A DNA stretch of 64,000 bases from Sacculina carcini (lineage: Eukaryota > Arthropoda > Thecostraca > Sacculinidae): the NCBI GenBank assembly GCA_916048095.2, contig OU696585.1, positions 2,030,371-2,094,370 on the forward strand, read 5' to 3'. This document shows, piece after piece, positions 13,105 through 23,880 of the stretch (its first letter is position 1; every line of letters begins with the position of its first letter). Under the pieces are notes generated by a model, which worked only from the letters and a program-made list of their open reading frames with translations, did not search any database and was not told where the DNA came from. The translations under genes and the position numbers were made by a program.

Positions 13105-14483
13105 CCAGCTTTTTCTGTCGCATTATCATCGTATTGTGTTGTGTTGTTGATTTTTCGCGTTTCATTTTCAAGCAATATTCGCCCTTTGGCTTGAATCATG
13201 CCCTTCTATCAATATACTAGACTTATATAAACATTTTCAACGTGTTATGCAATTGTATCAATTATAGATAATTATAATACACTAGAAAATGTAGAATGTG
13301 ATTGATAATAGACACGTGGAAACATCACACACACACTCTGACACACATCAATGCTTGTGTGTGTGTGTGTGTGTGTGTGTGTTGGTGCGCCAGAATTGTC
13401 TACGTTCGCCGCCGTCGTGTCGACACTGCGAGCCGGCGGCGTCTATACGCAACAGTGTGCGCGACTGTTGACAGAACTGGCGCAGTTGTGGCATATTCCG
13501 GCGCAGCGGCGGCGTGCCGAACTACGCCGCGCCGCTCACGATGAACAACTCAACACCATAGCGCACGTGTGCGTGCATCAAACACTCTTGTGCCCTCTCG
13601 CTATGTGTATGCGCGAGTGTGTTTATGTGTGTGTACGTGTGTATGCGAGAGTGTGTGTGTGTGTTTATGTGGATGTGTGTGTGTGTGTTTGTGTGGATGT
13701 GTGTGTGTGTGTGTGTGTGTTTGTACGTGTGGGTGTGTTTATTTGTACGTGTTTGTGGGTGTGTTTGTTTGTACGTGTGCATGTGTATATATGTGTGTGT
13801 GTGCGTGTGTATGTGAGTGTGTGTGTGTGTATTTTTTATGTGTGCTTATTTGTTGTATGTATGTGTATATTTTTGTATATATATATATGTGTGTGTTAGT
13901 ATGTCAGTGTTTGTGTGTGTATTTTTGTATATATATGTGTGTATTTTTGTATATATGTGTGTGTGTGTATGTATTTGTTCAGTGTTTGTGTGTGTGCATT
14001 TTTGTATATGTGTGTGTGTGTGTATACATTTCTATGCGCGTGTGTGTGTGTATTTTTCTATGTGTGTACGCTTATTTTTGTGTATGTGTGTTTGTATGTC
14101 AGTGTTTGTATGTGTATTTTTATATATATATGTGTGTGTGTGTATACATTTATATGTGTGTGTGTATATATTTTTCTATGTGTGTGTGCTTATTTGTTGT
14201 ATGTATGTGTGAATTTGTATGTGTGTTTGTATATCAGTATGCACGGTGGTGACACTGGTGACGGGTGGCTAACGGCTGGCAGACACATTGTTCCTCCACT
14301 GTCACGCACGACAGGCGGCCGCCGATCCGACATTCAGTCTCAACACGTGCGACTGGCGGACGCTGTGTGTCGTCGGCACGCCCAGCTGGCATCTCGCCTG
14401 CTTCCTCCGCGTCTCACGCGCTCCTACTCGCCAGGTTTGTGTGTGTGTGTCAGTGTGTGTGTGTGTGTGTCAGTGTGTGCTAG

Positions 14484-14517
<34 letters not shown>

Positions 14518-17500
14518 ACACAGTGTGCCAGTGTGTGTGTGTGTGTGTCAGTGTGTGTGTGTGTGTGTGTGTGTACGAATTTATGTGTGTGTGTGCTGGT
14601 TTGTGCGTGTATATTTGTATATGTTTGTGTATTTGTATGCATTTGTGTGTGTGTGTGTGTATGTAGGTGTGGATTTGTGTGTGTATCAGTTTGTGTGTGT
14701 TTGTGTGTATGTATTTGTATGCATCAGTGTGTGTATATGTATCAGTGTGTGTGTGTGTTTTTGTATGTATTTGTGTGTGTATATGTATCAGTGTGTGCCT
14801 GTGTATGTGTATCAGTATGTACGTGCGTGTGTGTGTGTGTGTGTTTGTGTGTGTGCGTGTGTGTGTGTGAATCAGTGTGGATGCCCTATTGTCTCCCATA
14901 AATATAGAACAACAACTTATTGAATACAACAACTTTATTGTTTTTGAGCTTGTATATCAATTAATTTAAACCAAAATTTCCGAAATTATCGCGTTGATAT
15001 CATAGAGACGTTCCTAGTAAATATTTCCTAATAATTAAATATGTGTTAATCTATGATAAAAATAAACTACTGAATATTGTCATTTCAAGTGATCTCATAT
15101 GAGATGAATGCTTTATTCTGGATATATCAGCGTTAAAACATCATGTAATGTTTCACGTGCTAAACGTGTGACAGATACCGGGGGTCGAACGGCTCCTGGC
15201 ATTCCCTCGTGCGTCACTGAGGTGTTGAGCGACAATATCACGGCCACATCACGTCCTGACGATCGTCTGCCAGTCGCGCCTCACGTCTCGCCTGACGTGA
15301 ACGGTCCATCAAGTGTTCGGCGGCGAGAAACACAACAGACTGCTCAGCTCAACGATCTGCCGGCCTCAAAGGTATATCGTGGTGTAGTGCTGGCACATCC
15401 GCCTCACAAGCGGGACAGGTCCGTGGTTCGAAACCCGGCGGAGCAGGATTTTTCTATGGGTGGATTCTATAATCCAACAGCCCCTGTCCACCCAGCAGTA
15501 AATGATGGTACCAGATATCAGTCATGTGTTGTGTCATGTATTATGTGGAGGTGGCCCTCTCTAATACGTATTCCGTCCTTGTGGCGTCATAGCGTGGAGA
15601 GGGTTGGTTCTGCGGTGGCAGCGAGCTGCACGGGACACACCTGTGTGTGTTCATAAGCTTCGGCTTCTTCCCGTGTAGCAGCTGTCACTTGAGACTGTTA
15701 GCCTTTTACCATCACAGTCAGTGTGTGTACATCGACAAGTTACAAGCAGGCATATGAGTCAGTTTGCAAGCGAAATATTGCCAACTTGTATTCTGTAATA
15801 AACCTCAATGAGTGAACCTAGCTGGAGGAAACTCCAGGCTAATATATTGAGTTGAATCCATAGACATATTAAATTGAAACTAAGTCATTTTGTTAGTTTA
15901 ACATTATGCAAATGAACAATTTGCTGAATTACGACTTTTGTGATGTATGTGAGTGTACGATGTCTGTGTCTTGTGCTAGGTGATGTGTGCGGAAAAGATC
16001 GTTAGCAAGCAGAGACAAACATCGGGCGAGTCACGTGCCTCGTGTATAGAGCCGCCACGTGTTTCGTGTATTGTGACAAGCGTCACTTCATGCTGTACTC
16101 AGTCTACTGCCGTATTTGCATCGTCAGTCAGGATTGTATCAGCCGGCGGCGGCGGCGGCGGTGGCGTAGCTAACTGCGTGTCATCGCATCAAAACCACGG
16201 CGGACTCCTACAGCAAAAGGTCGGCTCTAGCACTAGCTCACATTACTCATGACTTGCCTCCAATTATCATTATTATTTATTACAGGAAAATTCAGTAGTA
16301 TGGGGGAAGAGTGCAAGAAAGCGCTATTAACACCCTGCGGTGCTCCCTCATGTACTGGAAAAGCCCAAAAAGTTGCAGATAGTTTGAGAAAAACGAGCTT
16401 AGTTAGTATTTGTGGTCACACATGCACAATCCAAGCGACATCCAAAAACTCAACCAGAAAACAATATAGCAGGGAAACCACACAATGGCACAAGTTTAAT
16501 CATTCACAAAGGATTTAACACACACACACACACATACACACCAGCGAGCTACATATAATGCGCAAAACGTCAGATAACATACATAAAACACATACACTAT
16601 CCACACCACACACATTACAAAAAGTGCTATAGAAAAAACGTACGCACAATTTGCTCATTGTATTTCCGTAGCTACACTTTGTTCAGAAGTGACCGTGTAT
16701 CATTTGGCGCTTGGTCTATCTGTTTTGCTCGGTCATTTTCGCTGCTGTATTATTGCCTCTTGTGAGGTAACAATAAACCAGTCAAATCCCGGCGGAGGAG
16801 AATTTCTTGGGGCGAATTCTATAATCCAACAGTCCCTGTCCACCCTGCAGTAAATGATGGTACCAGATATCAGTCATGTGTTGTGTCATGTATTCTGGGG
16901 ATGCATACGCCTTCTCTAATACGTCTTCCGTTCTTGTGGCGTCATAGCGTGGAGAGGGTCGGTTCTGCGGTGGCAGCGAGCTGCACGGGACACACCTGTG
17001 TGTGTTCATAAGCTTCGACTTCTTCCCGTGTAGCAGCTGTCACTTGAGGTTTTCAACCTTTAACCTTATTCAATGTGGTAGTGTTTTAACACGGTGTGTG
17101 TGTGTGTGTGTGTGGTCGTTAATGTGTAGGTTGTGTTTGTGTCGGCGGCCGGCACGTCCTCACCTACTCTCTCTGTCGCCTCCTCCTCCTCTTTATCAGC
17201 GGCGAAAACAACACGCACCGACAACGTACTGGCGAGCCGCGCTGCTAAGCGTGCTAGGTGTGTGACGTCATCAGTGACATCATCGCTGGCGCCGGGTGGC
17301 AGCATTGCGAGCTCAGTCGAACCCGCCGTTCAACCAGTCGGTACGTTGCTTATGTGTCTCCACACACGCACACACACACATACAACTTGCTTCCTCGTAA
17401 CGCAGTGACAGTGTAGTTGTATGAACAGGCATTTCGCTGTTCTGCGCCAGACGTAGTTTAGTTTAGTTTAGTGTTTGTCTGTGTGTGTTTTTTGTCTGTG

Positions 17501-20403
17501 TTTGGTTGTGTGAGCGCTGTGCAGACTTTCGGAGAGAAAACGTGATATAAATGACTTAATCTAATGTGTAGCATGTCTCTCTCTCGGCGAAAAAAATGGA
17601 CTGGGAAAAAATTATTGATATATGCTGGTGCGTGTGTGTTTGTGTATGTGTACGTGTGTTTGTGTATGTGTATGTGTGTGAGCGCTCTTGAGACCTTCGG
17701 AGAAAAGCGCGATACAAATGTCTTAATGTAATGTGTGTCTGTGTGTGTGTCTGTATATATTTGTGTGTCTGTATATATTTGTGTGTCTGTATATATTTGT
17801 GTGTCTGTATATATTTGTGTGTCTGTATATATTTGTGTGTCTGTATATATTTGTGTATATGTATGTGTGTGTTTGTGTGTGTGTGTGTCTCTATATATTT
17901 GTGTGTCTGTATATATTTGTGTGTCTGTATATATTTGTGTGTCTGTATATATTTGTGTGTCTGTATATATTTGTGTGGTTGTATATATTTGTGTGTCTGT
18001 ATATATTTGTGTGTCTGTATATATTTGTGTGTCTGTATATATTTGTGTGTCTGTATACATTTGTGTGGTTGTATATATTTGTGTGGTTGTATATATTTGT
18101 GCGTCTGTATATATTTGTGTGTCTGTATATATTTGTGTGTCTGTATATATTTGTGTGTCTGTATATATTTGTGTGTCTGTATATATTTGTGTGTCTGTAT
18201 ATATTTGTGTGGTTGTATATATTTGTGTGTCTGTATATATTTGTGTGTCTGTATATATTTGTGTGTCTGTATATATTTGTGTGTCTGTATATATTTGTGC
18301 GTCTGTATATATTTGTGTGTCTGTATATATTTGTGTGTCTGTATATATTTGTGTGTCTGTATATATTTGTGTGTCTGTATATATTTGTGTGTCTGTATAT
18401 ATTTGTGTGGTTGTATATATTTGTGTGGTTGTATATATTTGTGTGTCTGTATATATTTGTGTGTCTGTATGTGTGTGTTTGTGTGTGTGTGTGTCTCTAT
18501 ATATTTGTGTGTCTGTATATATTTGTGTGTCTGTATATATTTGTGTATATGTATGTGTGTGTTTGTGTGTGTGTCTGTATATGTATGTGTGTGTGTGTGT
18601 TTGTGTTTGGTCAGGGACTGGCAGGGTGACAGTGCGTCCTGTCACGGCCTCGGCTGTTGCTGCCTGTTCTGTGAGACGGCCGGCGGGCAGCGCCATTGTT
18701 CGTCACTGGTCGCGAACACATGACAGTACAGTGCCGACTTCGGCGACTCCGTCGGTGATTGTGGTGCAACGACCTCCTCCGCGCCTTCCGCCGCCGTCCA
18801 CCACCAACACCGTGACCACAGTGCGACCTCGTGCACTGGTCGGGTCAGAGCGTCGACCTGGTTCTGTTCGAGGGCCGTTCTTATCGCGGCCGCTGGCCAA
18901 CTCCACTCCCGGCTCGGCCGTCGGCGCCGCGCTAAACTCAGTGAGTGCCGTTATGTGCAGGAAGTCTGGACAACCTATTATTTTTATTTTTATTATAAAT
19001 ATACTCTGCTTTTGTTTGTTTTTGTTTGTGTGTGTGTGTGTTGTCCTACGATTGTAGGTTTTCCATGTTTTTTCTGTATGTTTATATCTATATTATCTCG
19101 TTGATGTATTAATTGCAGGCAAATCCAGTAGCATGGGGGAAGAGTGCAAGTGCACTATTACCACCCTGCGGTGGCTCCATGTGTACTGGAAGCGCCCAAA
19201 AAGATGTACAGAGAGAATTTAAGAACTACTATTGTGGAGGAAAAGGAGAGATTTGATTGCGTTGAACAAATACTTGAAAGACATTGTGAGAACGGTTAGG
19301 AAGGGGTGGATTTTTTCACACAGTCATGATTGTGCGGGAAAGGACTCCAAGTTTAAAAGAACAAGATTTAGGAGAGAAATAGGAAATAATAATTTCCTAT
19401 ACATACTGGACCAGGGGCCGGGAACTTTTTCACCGAGGGCCGGATAACTGGAAAATAACACGAGCGCGGGCTGCATAATAATGATTTTCAAAACTTACAT
19501 GCCAGAACCAAAACTTTGGAAATTAAGGCAAACAAAACTGAGCTTGACATTTCATATTAATCCTGGGTGAGCTTCGAGCTTCATGAACATTTTTACTTTC
19601 TTTAAATTATATTAGAAACTGCGTCGATACATTTTATCAAGCAAACTCTCAAATGCCGTCGATGGGCGGGACGAATCGACATCACGGCCCGCAGTTTACC
19701 GACAACCACATGTGTGTGTACGTGTATATATATATGTAATGTAATGTAATAGTGTTTATTGCACGCCACAAATGGCTTTTCAGTACAATATCCACACACA
19801 CACACACATGTTCCTAAACAATCAATTGACACGCGAGACAACAGAACAACAATCTTCATAAAGGAACGATGTGTGTGTGTTTGTGTGTGTGTATGTGTGT
19901 GTGTTTAGCGGGGTGGTGTGGTGCGTCGTCCAGGGGCGCTGTCAGATAACATATTAACTCGCTCCACACAACAGCACGCCGTCACCGCTATTGCACTCTC
20001 CAACACTGGCAAAAGTGGGTCCTATCTCTCTCTCTCTTTCTCTCTTTCTCTCTCTCTCTCATTATAATTTCAGTGTATTAAACATTTGTTGTTGTGCTCT
20101 TTACATAATGATTCTAAAGCGCCAGTGCGCACACACACTCACACACACACACACACATACATAAACACACATACAAACACACTGACACACACACACACAC
20201 ATACAGATACAATATGTATACAATACAATATACAATACATACATAAACAATACAATACACACACACACACACACACACATACAATACAAGAAGTTCGCTC
20301 AATAGCAATATCACGTATTTTGTTTCGCATAAATAATATTAAATTAGACTGATATATGAACAATTTAAAAAAGTGTGTGTTTGTGTATGAATGTATTTGT
20401 GAA

Positions 20404-20434
<31 letters not shown>

Positions 20435-21522
20435 ATGTGTTTGTGTGTGGCATTGTGTTTGTCAGTCTGTTTATGTGCATCAGTGTGTTTGTATGTGTGT
20501 GTGTATGTGTATGTTAATGTTGGTATAGCCAGGTAGAATTTTCTTACGCACGCACATACGTGATTGAACAAGTTGCAATAACAACTTGCAATAATAAATC
20601 GTTGAATTAGTGTGAAACAACAATACAAGTCCATCCAATGTGCATACGTGAAAATATTTGTATGTGTGTATGCGAGGGCGTATATTCTGGGAGTATGGGG
20701 GTTATATAGACCTCCGACAAATTGGCTGGGGGTATGAATATGCAATTATACCCCTCGATAATTATGCTGAGTTCAATGCGTTGTGTATTTTGTCATCAAA
20801 ATCAGCATTGTAAAAGTAACAATACACGACAAATGTGTGTGTGTGTATGCATTTGTATGCGATGTACTTTTCATTGAGGTATGTGTGTGTTGTAATTGAT
20901 TAGGCCGAAAATAGTTGATGGTCTCATGTAATTGACCAACTGAGTCAACTTTGAACACTAATGCATGATGGCTGTCATCCCCCCGAGCCTCGACACAAAT
21001 CTACACGCCCTTGTGTAGATTTGTATTTATTGTCATACACAAACAATTAATTCAATGATAACAAAAGGAGATAAATAAATCAAATGTCCATCGAGCATGG
21101 GCTCCTTAATGGACATGAGAAATATTACAATCAGAACATCATTTCGCTAAACAACAAGAACATCGCAAAACTAGAAGAACATCGCAGAACAACAAGAAAA
21201 CCGCAAAATAGCAGCCACAACATCTCAAAAACAACAAGGACTATGTGTGTGTGTGTGTGTGTGTTTGTGTGTATGTTTACGACATGAGCAGAGGTGGATG
21301 TATTGAGAGAGGCGATGCTCAGTTCGCTAGGCATGGCGGGCGGAGGTGCTAGCTGCACTGAAGCTCGTTCTGGCACCGCCTCTGCCATCACCTGCATCAC
21401 CACGTCCGCCCCTGTCTCAGCCGCTCACTGTCTGCGTCACAATATGACGTCATACCCGGCGATGTCATCCACCAGCGTCAACAATCATCAGGCACAGGTG
21501 GCCAATCTCTGGTGTCAACTGA

Positions 21523-21560
<38 letters not shown>

Positions 21561-22035
21561 TTCTATCCACTTATACACTTCTACGGAAGAACGCGAACTT
21601 ATAAATTGCAAAACTAAAATCCACTTGTAATCACAGGTGTATTTGCTCCGTGTCTGTGTCTGTGTGTGTGTATGTTAGTGTGTGTGTGTCAGCGTGCCTG
21701 TATGTGTCTGTGTGTGTGTGTGTCAGTGTGTGCTATGTACCGAAAGTGCCCAAATGATGTAGAGAGAGAGAGAGAGTTCGAAAATATAGATTCTAGTCAT
21801 GAAGATGGAAGAATCAGTAACAAATATATATACGATGATTCTTGAATGAAATTATCCTAATATAGTAATTCTTACCTGTTTGTATGTGTGTGTTCAGTGT
21901 ACGGACGTTGAGACGGGCTGTGTGACGTCATCACGCGTTGTCGATGACGTCACGACTACGTCACGATCCTGTTTGGTTGTTTCTGCTTGCCATAACAACA
22001 ATGAAAGAGGCAGTGTAGATAAACACCCCCTGTGA
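11683..22035 (+). CDS. EMSY-like transcriptional regulator (ENT domain), nine exons
   Basis: EMSY is a nuclear chromatin-associated repressor that binds BRCA2 in vertebrates and carries an N-terminal ENT domain. My exons are 11683-11746, 13394-13568, 14238-14434, 15175-15371, 15980-16219, 17130-17340, 18615-18940, 21294-21497 and 21898-22035. All junctions keep phase and give 583 aa; vertebrate EMSY has about 1,300. Exon 1 starts [10 protein letters not shown] followed by EC and a split Glu codon. Exon 2 has TLRAGG, AELRRA and ending NTIAH, which match the ENT domain well. Exon 3 has [10 protein letters not shown] after a Trp, the conserved block just behind ENT. Exon 6 has a KRAR nuclear-signal-like stretch and exon 7 a VIVVQ block. 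Exons 1-3 are secure. Exons 4, 5, 8 and 9 rest on ORF, splice sites and phase only. A TTGCAG at 11638-11643 may be the acceptor of a 5' UTR exon. Introns are packed with TG repeats and SINEs. Confidence 0.85.
11947..12029. repeat. (TA)n microsatellite in EMSY intron 1
   Basis: This is an uninterrupted run of about 41 TA dinucleotides, able to extrude as a cruciform. The 61-aa ORF across it is an artefact. Confidence 0.97.
12575..12640 (-). mobile_element. Possible 3' tip of a CR1-like retrotransposon
   Basis: Read on the minus strand, the sequence ends TTTGTGGCAATACACT followed by short TTAC repeats. This resembles the 3' end of the CR1-like element at 52.7-54.2 kb (GTGGCAATACATTTCTGA repeats). 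Only the tip is recognisable. Confidence 0.35.
12915..13100. repeat. TG microsatellite, EMSY intron 1
   Basis: TG repeats are interrupted by TCAG and TTTG units. ORFs on both strands are artefacts. It lies about 300 bp upstream of the ENT-domain exon. Confidence 0.95.
13595..14230. repeat. Long TG/TATTT-rich simple repeat, EMSY intron 2
   Basis: TG repeats with GTATTTTTGTATATAT interruptions fill almost the whole intron between EMSY exons 2 and 3. No second feature is visible in it. Confidence 0.95.
14436..14872. repeat. TG repeat, start of EMSY intron 3
   Basis: The tract begins directly at the donor of exon 3 (CCAG then GTTTGTGTG) and runs about 430 bp with CAG and TATTTG interruptions. 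Confidence 0.95.
15371..15705 (+). mobile_element. tRNA-derived SINE, copy 1
   Basis: The head has a Pol III A box (GTGGTGTAGTG) and B box (GGTTCGAAACCC), with an anticodon-like loop CTCACAA between complementary CCGC and GCGG. A body of about 250 bp is shared with copies at 16781-17050 and 32914-33227, ending near CAGCTGTCACTTGAG. The body includes GTAAATGATGGTACCAG and CACACCTGTGTGTGTTCATA. It starts at the last base of EMSY exon 4, so the exon's donor lies in or against the SINE. It is not a functional tRNA gene because the acceptor stem does not pair. Confidence 0.88.
16284..16390. repeat. Short dispersed repeat, copy 1
   Basis: The block begins after TTACAG and contains AGTATGGGGGAAGAGTGCAAG and ACCCTGCGGT, then ACTGGAAAAGCCCAAAAAG. 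It is clearly similar to 19116-19225, and its last part to about 21730-21772. All three copies lie in EMSY introns. The element type is unknown. Confidence 0.6.
16781..17050 (+). mobile_element. tRNA-derived SINE, copy 2 (5'-truncated)
   Basis: The copy begins inside the B box (GTCAAATCCCGGCGGAGGAG) and then follows the same body as the copy at 15371, to GTCACTTGAGG. The Pol III A box is missing, so it cannot be transcribed from its own promoter. It lies in EMSY intron 5, in sense orientation. Confidence 0.85.
17740..18600. repeat. 18-bp minisatellite, EMSY intron 6
   Basis: About 45 units of TGTGTGTCTGTATATATT run at 18-bp period, with variants (GGTTG, GCGTC). Because 18 is a multiple of three and the unit lacks stops in most frames, ORFs of roughly 300-440 codons open on both strands. 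They encode only CVCIYL-type or TDTQIY-type hexapeptides and I treat them as non-coding. Confidence 0.95.
19116..19225. repeat. Short dispersed repeat, copy 2
   Basis: The copy begins after TTGCAG and is similar to 16284-16390 (GCATGGGGGAAGAGTGCAAG, ACCCTGCGGT). It ends TGTACTGGAAGCGCCCAAA. It lies in EMSY intron 7. Confidence 0.6.
19412..19711. mobile_element. Degraded hAT-type element
   Basis: The left end CAGGGGCCGGGAACTTTTTC followed by GGGCCGGAT is a well-known hAT terminal type. A possible right end is GGCCCGCAGTTTACCGACAACCACATG-like, near 19685-19711. I found no target duplication, so the right boundary is uncertain. It has no transposase. Confidence 0.6.
19735..19800 (-). mobile_element. 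3' tip of a CR1-like retrotransposon
   Basis: On the minus strand the sequence reads GCCATTTGTGGCGTGCAATA, then AACACTA and three TTACA-type units. This is a typical CR1/L2-like 3' end with a short tandem tail. Only the tip is present. Confidence 0.45.
20110..20470. repeat. AC then TG microsatellites, EMSY intron 7
   Basis: AC tracts lie at about 20130-20280 and a TG tract at 20370-20470. They are preceded by a (TC)n run at about 20025-20060. They are non-coding. Confidence 0.9.
20673..21013 (-). mobile_element. MITE family 'GGCGTA', copy 2
   Basis: This reverse-orientation copy of the element at 26993-27335 carries the shared blocks GGCGTATATTCTGGGAG, CCAATTTGTCGG (as its complement), AACTGAGTCAACTTTGAACAC and CTCGACACAAATCTACACGCC. 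The outermost bases have decayed. It lies in EMSY intron 7. Confidence 0.78.
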
Positions 22036-22225
22036 CCCCCCCTCCCCTCTCACTGGGGTCAATCCTCGCTATATATGTCCCCCCTGCCCCCCCACTCATC
22101 CCCGTCACTCAACTGGTGGATGATATGACTGTGCGTGTTGTCAATCGTGCTATTTATTTGTTGCCCTGTTGTGTTTTGCTGGTAATATATCCAATACACT
22201 GGTGTCCAGTGTATTCAATTCAATT

Positions 22226-22750
22226 GTATTGTAGATTATTTTAATTAATTCTTGAATTGATGCAGCATTATTTTAATTAATTCTTGAATTGATGCAGCAT
22301 TATTTTAATTAATTTTAAAAAACAAGCATTATTATTAAAATAGCATTATTAATTAGCATTTAATTAATTTAAAAAATCATTATTTTGAAATAGCATTGTT
22401 CAAAAAATGCTTTGGCTTCTGTCGACTCCTTGTCACTATTTATGTTATGTAAATAATGACAGAATTGAAATCAATGAAATGAAATTCACATATAAGCATA
22501 CGCTTTTCGTGTGCATCAAGAGAAATATATAAAGAAATCCGCAAACAAAATCAAATAACACTGAAATAACAATATACAATTTGAAGGAAATATGAATTCA
22601 ACACATTGACATGGTTATCGGGTATTTGTGACGGAAATTCAGTGAAAATCCATTCGCTCGCCGAAAATGGTTGGGTTCACTCGGATGTTTAATACGTGAT
22701 CAATCGTGTAGAATGCTGCATCAATTCAAGAATTAATGAAAATAATTTGG
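22226..22750. repeat. AT-rich inverted repeat downstream of EMSY
   Basis: A roughly 34-bp unit (ATTATTTTAATTAATTCTTG then AATTGATGCAGC) occurs twice in tandem, with the start of a third, at 22235-22320. It recurs inverted at about 22713-22745. The arms bound about 450 bp without coding content. It may be a small foldback or MITE-like element. Confidence 0.55.
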
Positions 22751-23354
22751 CTAAAGAATATTGTTGGTTTTAAATGATCGGTTTATTTCTGATTAATTAA
22801 TTTCTAATAATCTCAAATTAAAAATTATTTCAATGCATATATTGAAAATATTATTTATCAGAAAATGGTTCAACAATAAGAGAAATATTATAGGGTTTGC
22901 TGGCATAGGAAGGATAAAGAACCGAAACTGATATAAATACTGAAAAAATCTGAATTCCTGGTATGATCCACTCGTATACCCCGAATACAAATATCTGATT
23001 AATTCTAGATATATTATTTATCAGAAGTGTAAAAAGTATTACACTGTGAGAAACAAATATTTCAGCGTAACCTATAGAAAAAGAACAATTCGTTTTGTAA
23101 ACATATACATATTTAATATACGTGAGACATTTAGAGAAAAACAAAAGTTCTTGCCAATATCGAGGCAATATTAACTTGAAACATTTGCTAGCTTATTGTA
23201 ACAGATGCAGAATTATGTGCGGGACATCAAAAATGAATTTTTATCTGGCAGACAATTTCTAACATAAAACAAAATCAATCACTGGCCTGTTTATTGAATG
23301 AATCAGCACAGATTACATTGATGGATTAGTCTCTGATACATCCATGCTGTTTGA

Positions 23355-23687
23355 CATGGGCGTATATTCTGGGGGTATGGGGGTTATATATTCGTCCGAT
23401 AAATTAACTGGGCAGTATTTATATACAATTATAACCCCGATAATTATGCTGAGTTCAGTTCATTGTGCATATTGTCATCAAAATCAGCATTTTAAAAAGT
23501 AACAATACACGACAAATGTGTGTTGTTATGCATTTGCATGCGATATACTTTTCATTGAGGTTTGTGTTGTAATTGATTAGGCATAAAATGGTTGAGGGCT
23601 CCATACAATTGACCAACTGAGTCAACTTTGAACACGAATACATGATGGCTGTCATCCCCCGAGTCTCGACATAAATCTACGCCCTTG
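23355..23687 (-). mobile_element. MITE family 'GGCGTA', copy 3
   Basis: The left end CATGGGCGTATATTCTGG and right end ATAAATCTACGCCCTTG are reversed relative to the copy at 26993. No flanking duplication is recognisable. Its inner edge is only 193 bp from the prominin start codon, so the promoter must be short or overlap the element. Confidence 0.8.
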
Positions 23688-23720
23688 CACTTGGCTTTGG
23701 TTGATTAGCATTTAGCTTTG

Positions 23721-23726
23721 TATAAA
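23721..23726 (+). promoter_or_regulatory. TATA-like box upstream of prominin ORF
   Basis: TATAAA lies 160 bp before the ATG, within the 193 bp between the MITE and the start codon. Position is the only evidence. Confidence 0.3.
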
Positions 23727-23880
23727 CTGTTCTGCCTGTGTAAAGCGTCACAGTCACAGTTTCGAGATGAAGTTTGTTTGAGATACTCCACGTGAGATCG
23801 TGGCCATAGAAGCAGACGGATAGTGCTGGTCAGAGTAGTCTGTTGTGTTTTGAGCAGGCGGACACTTCCCTCGCTCATAA

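Noticed and set aside
15108-15174. Upstream extension of EMSY exon 4 (acceptor at 15130)
   Set aside because: The frame is open, but that acceptor gives the wrong phase after exon 3. The acceptor at 15173-15174 fits.
15371-15445. tRNA-Val gene (CAC-like anticodon loop)
   Set aside because: The acceptor stem does not pair, and the same head with the same body recurs at 32914-33227, so it is a SINE.
17458-19057. ORFs of 330-440 aa on both strands
   Set aside because: They are created by the stop-free 18-bp minisatellite. Only 18615-18940 is taken as a real exon.
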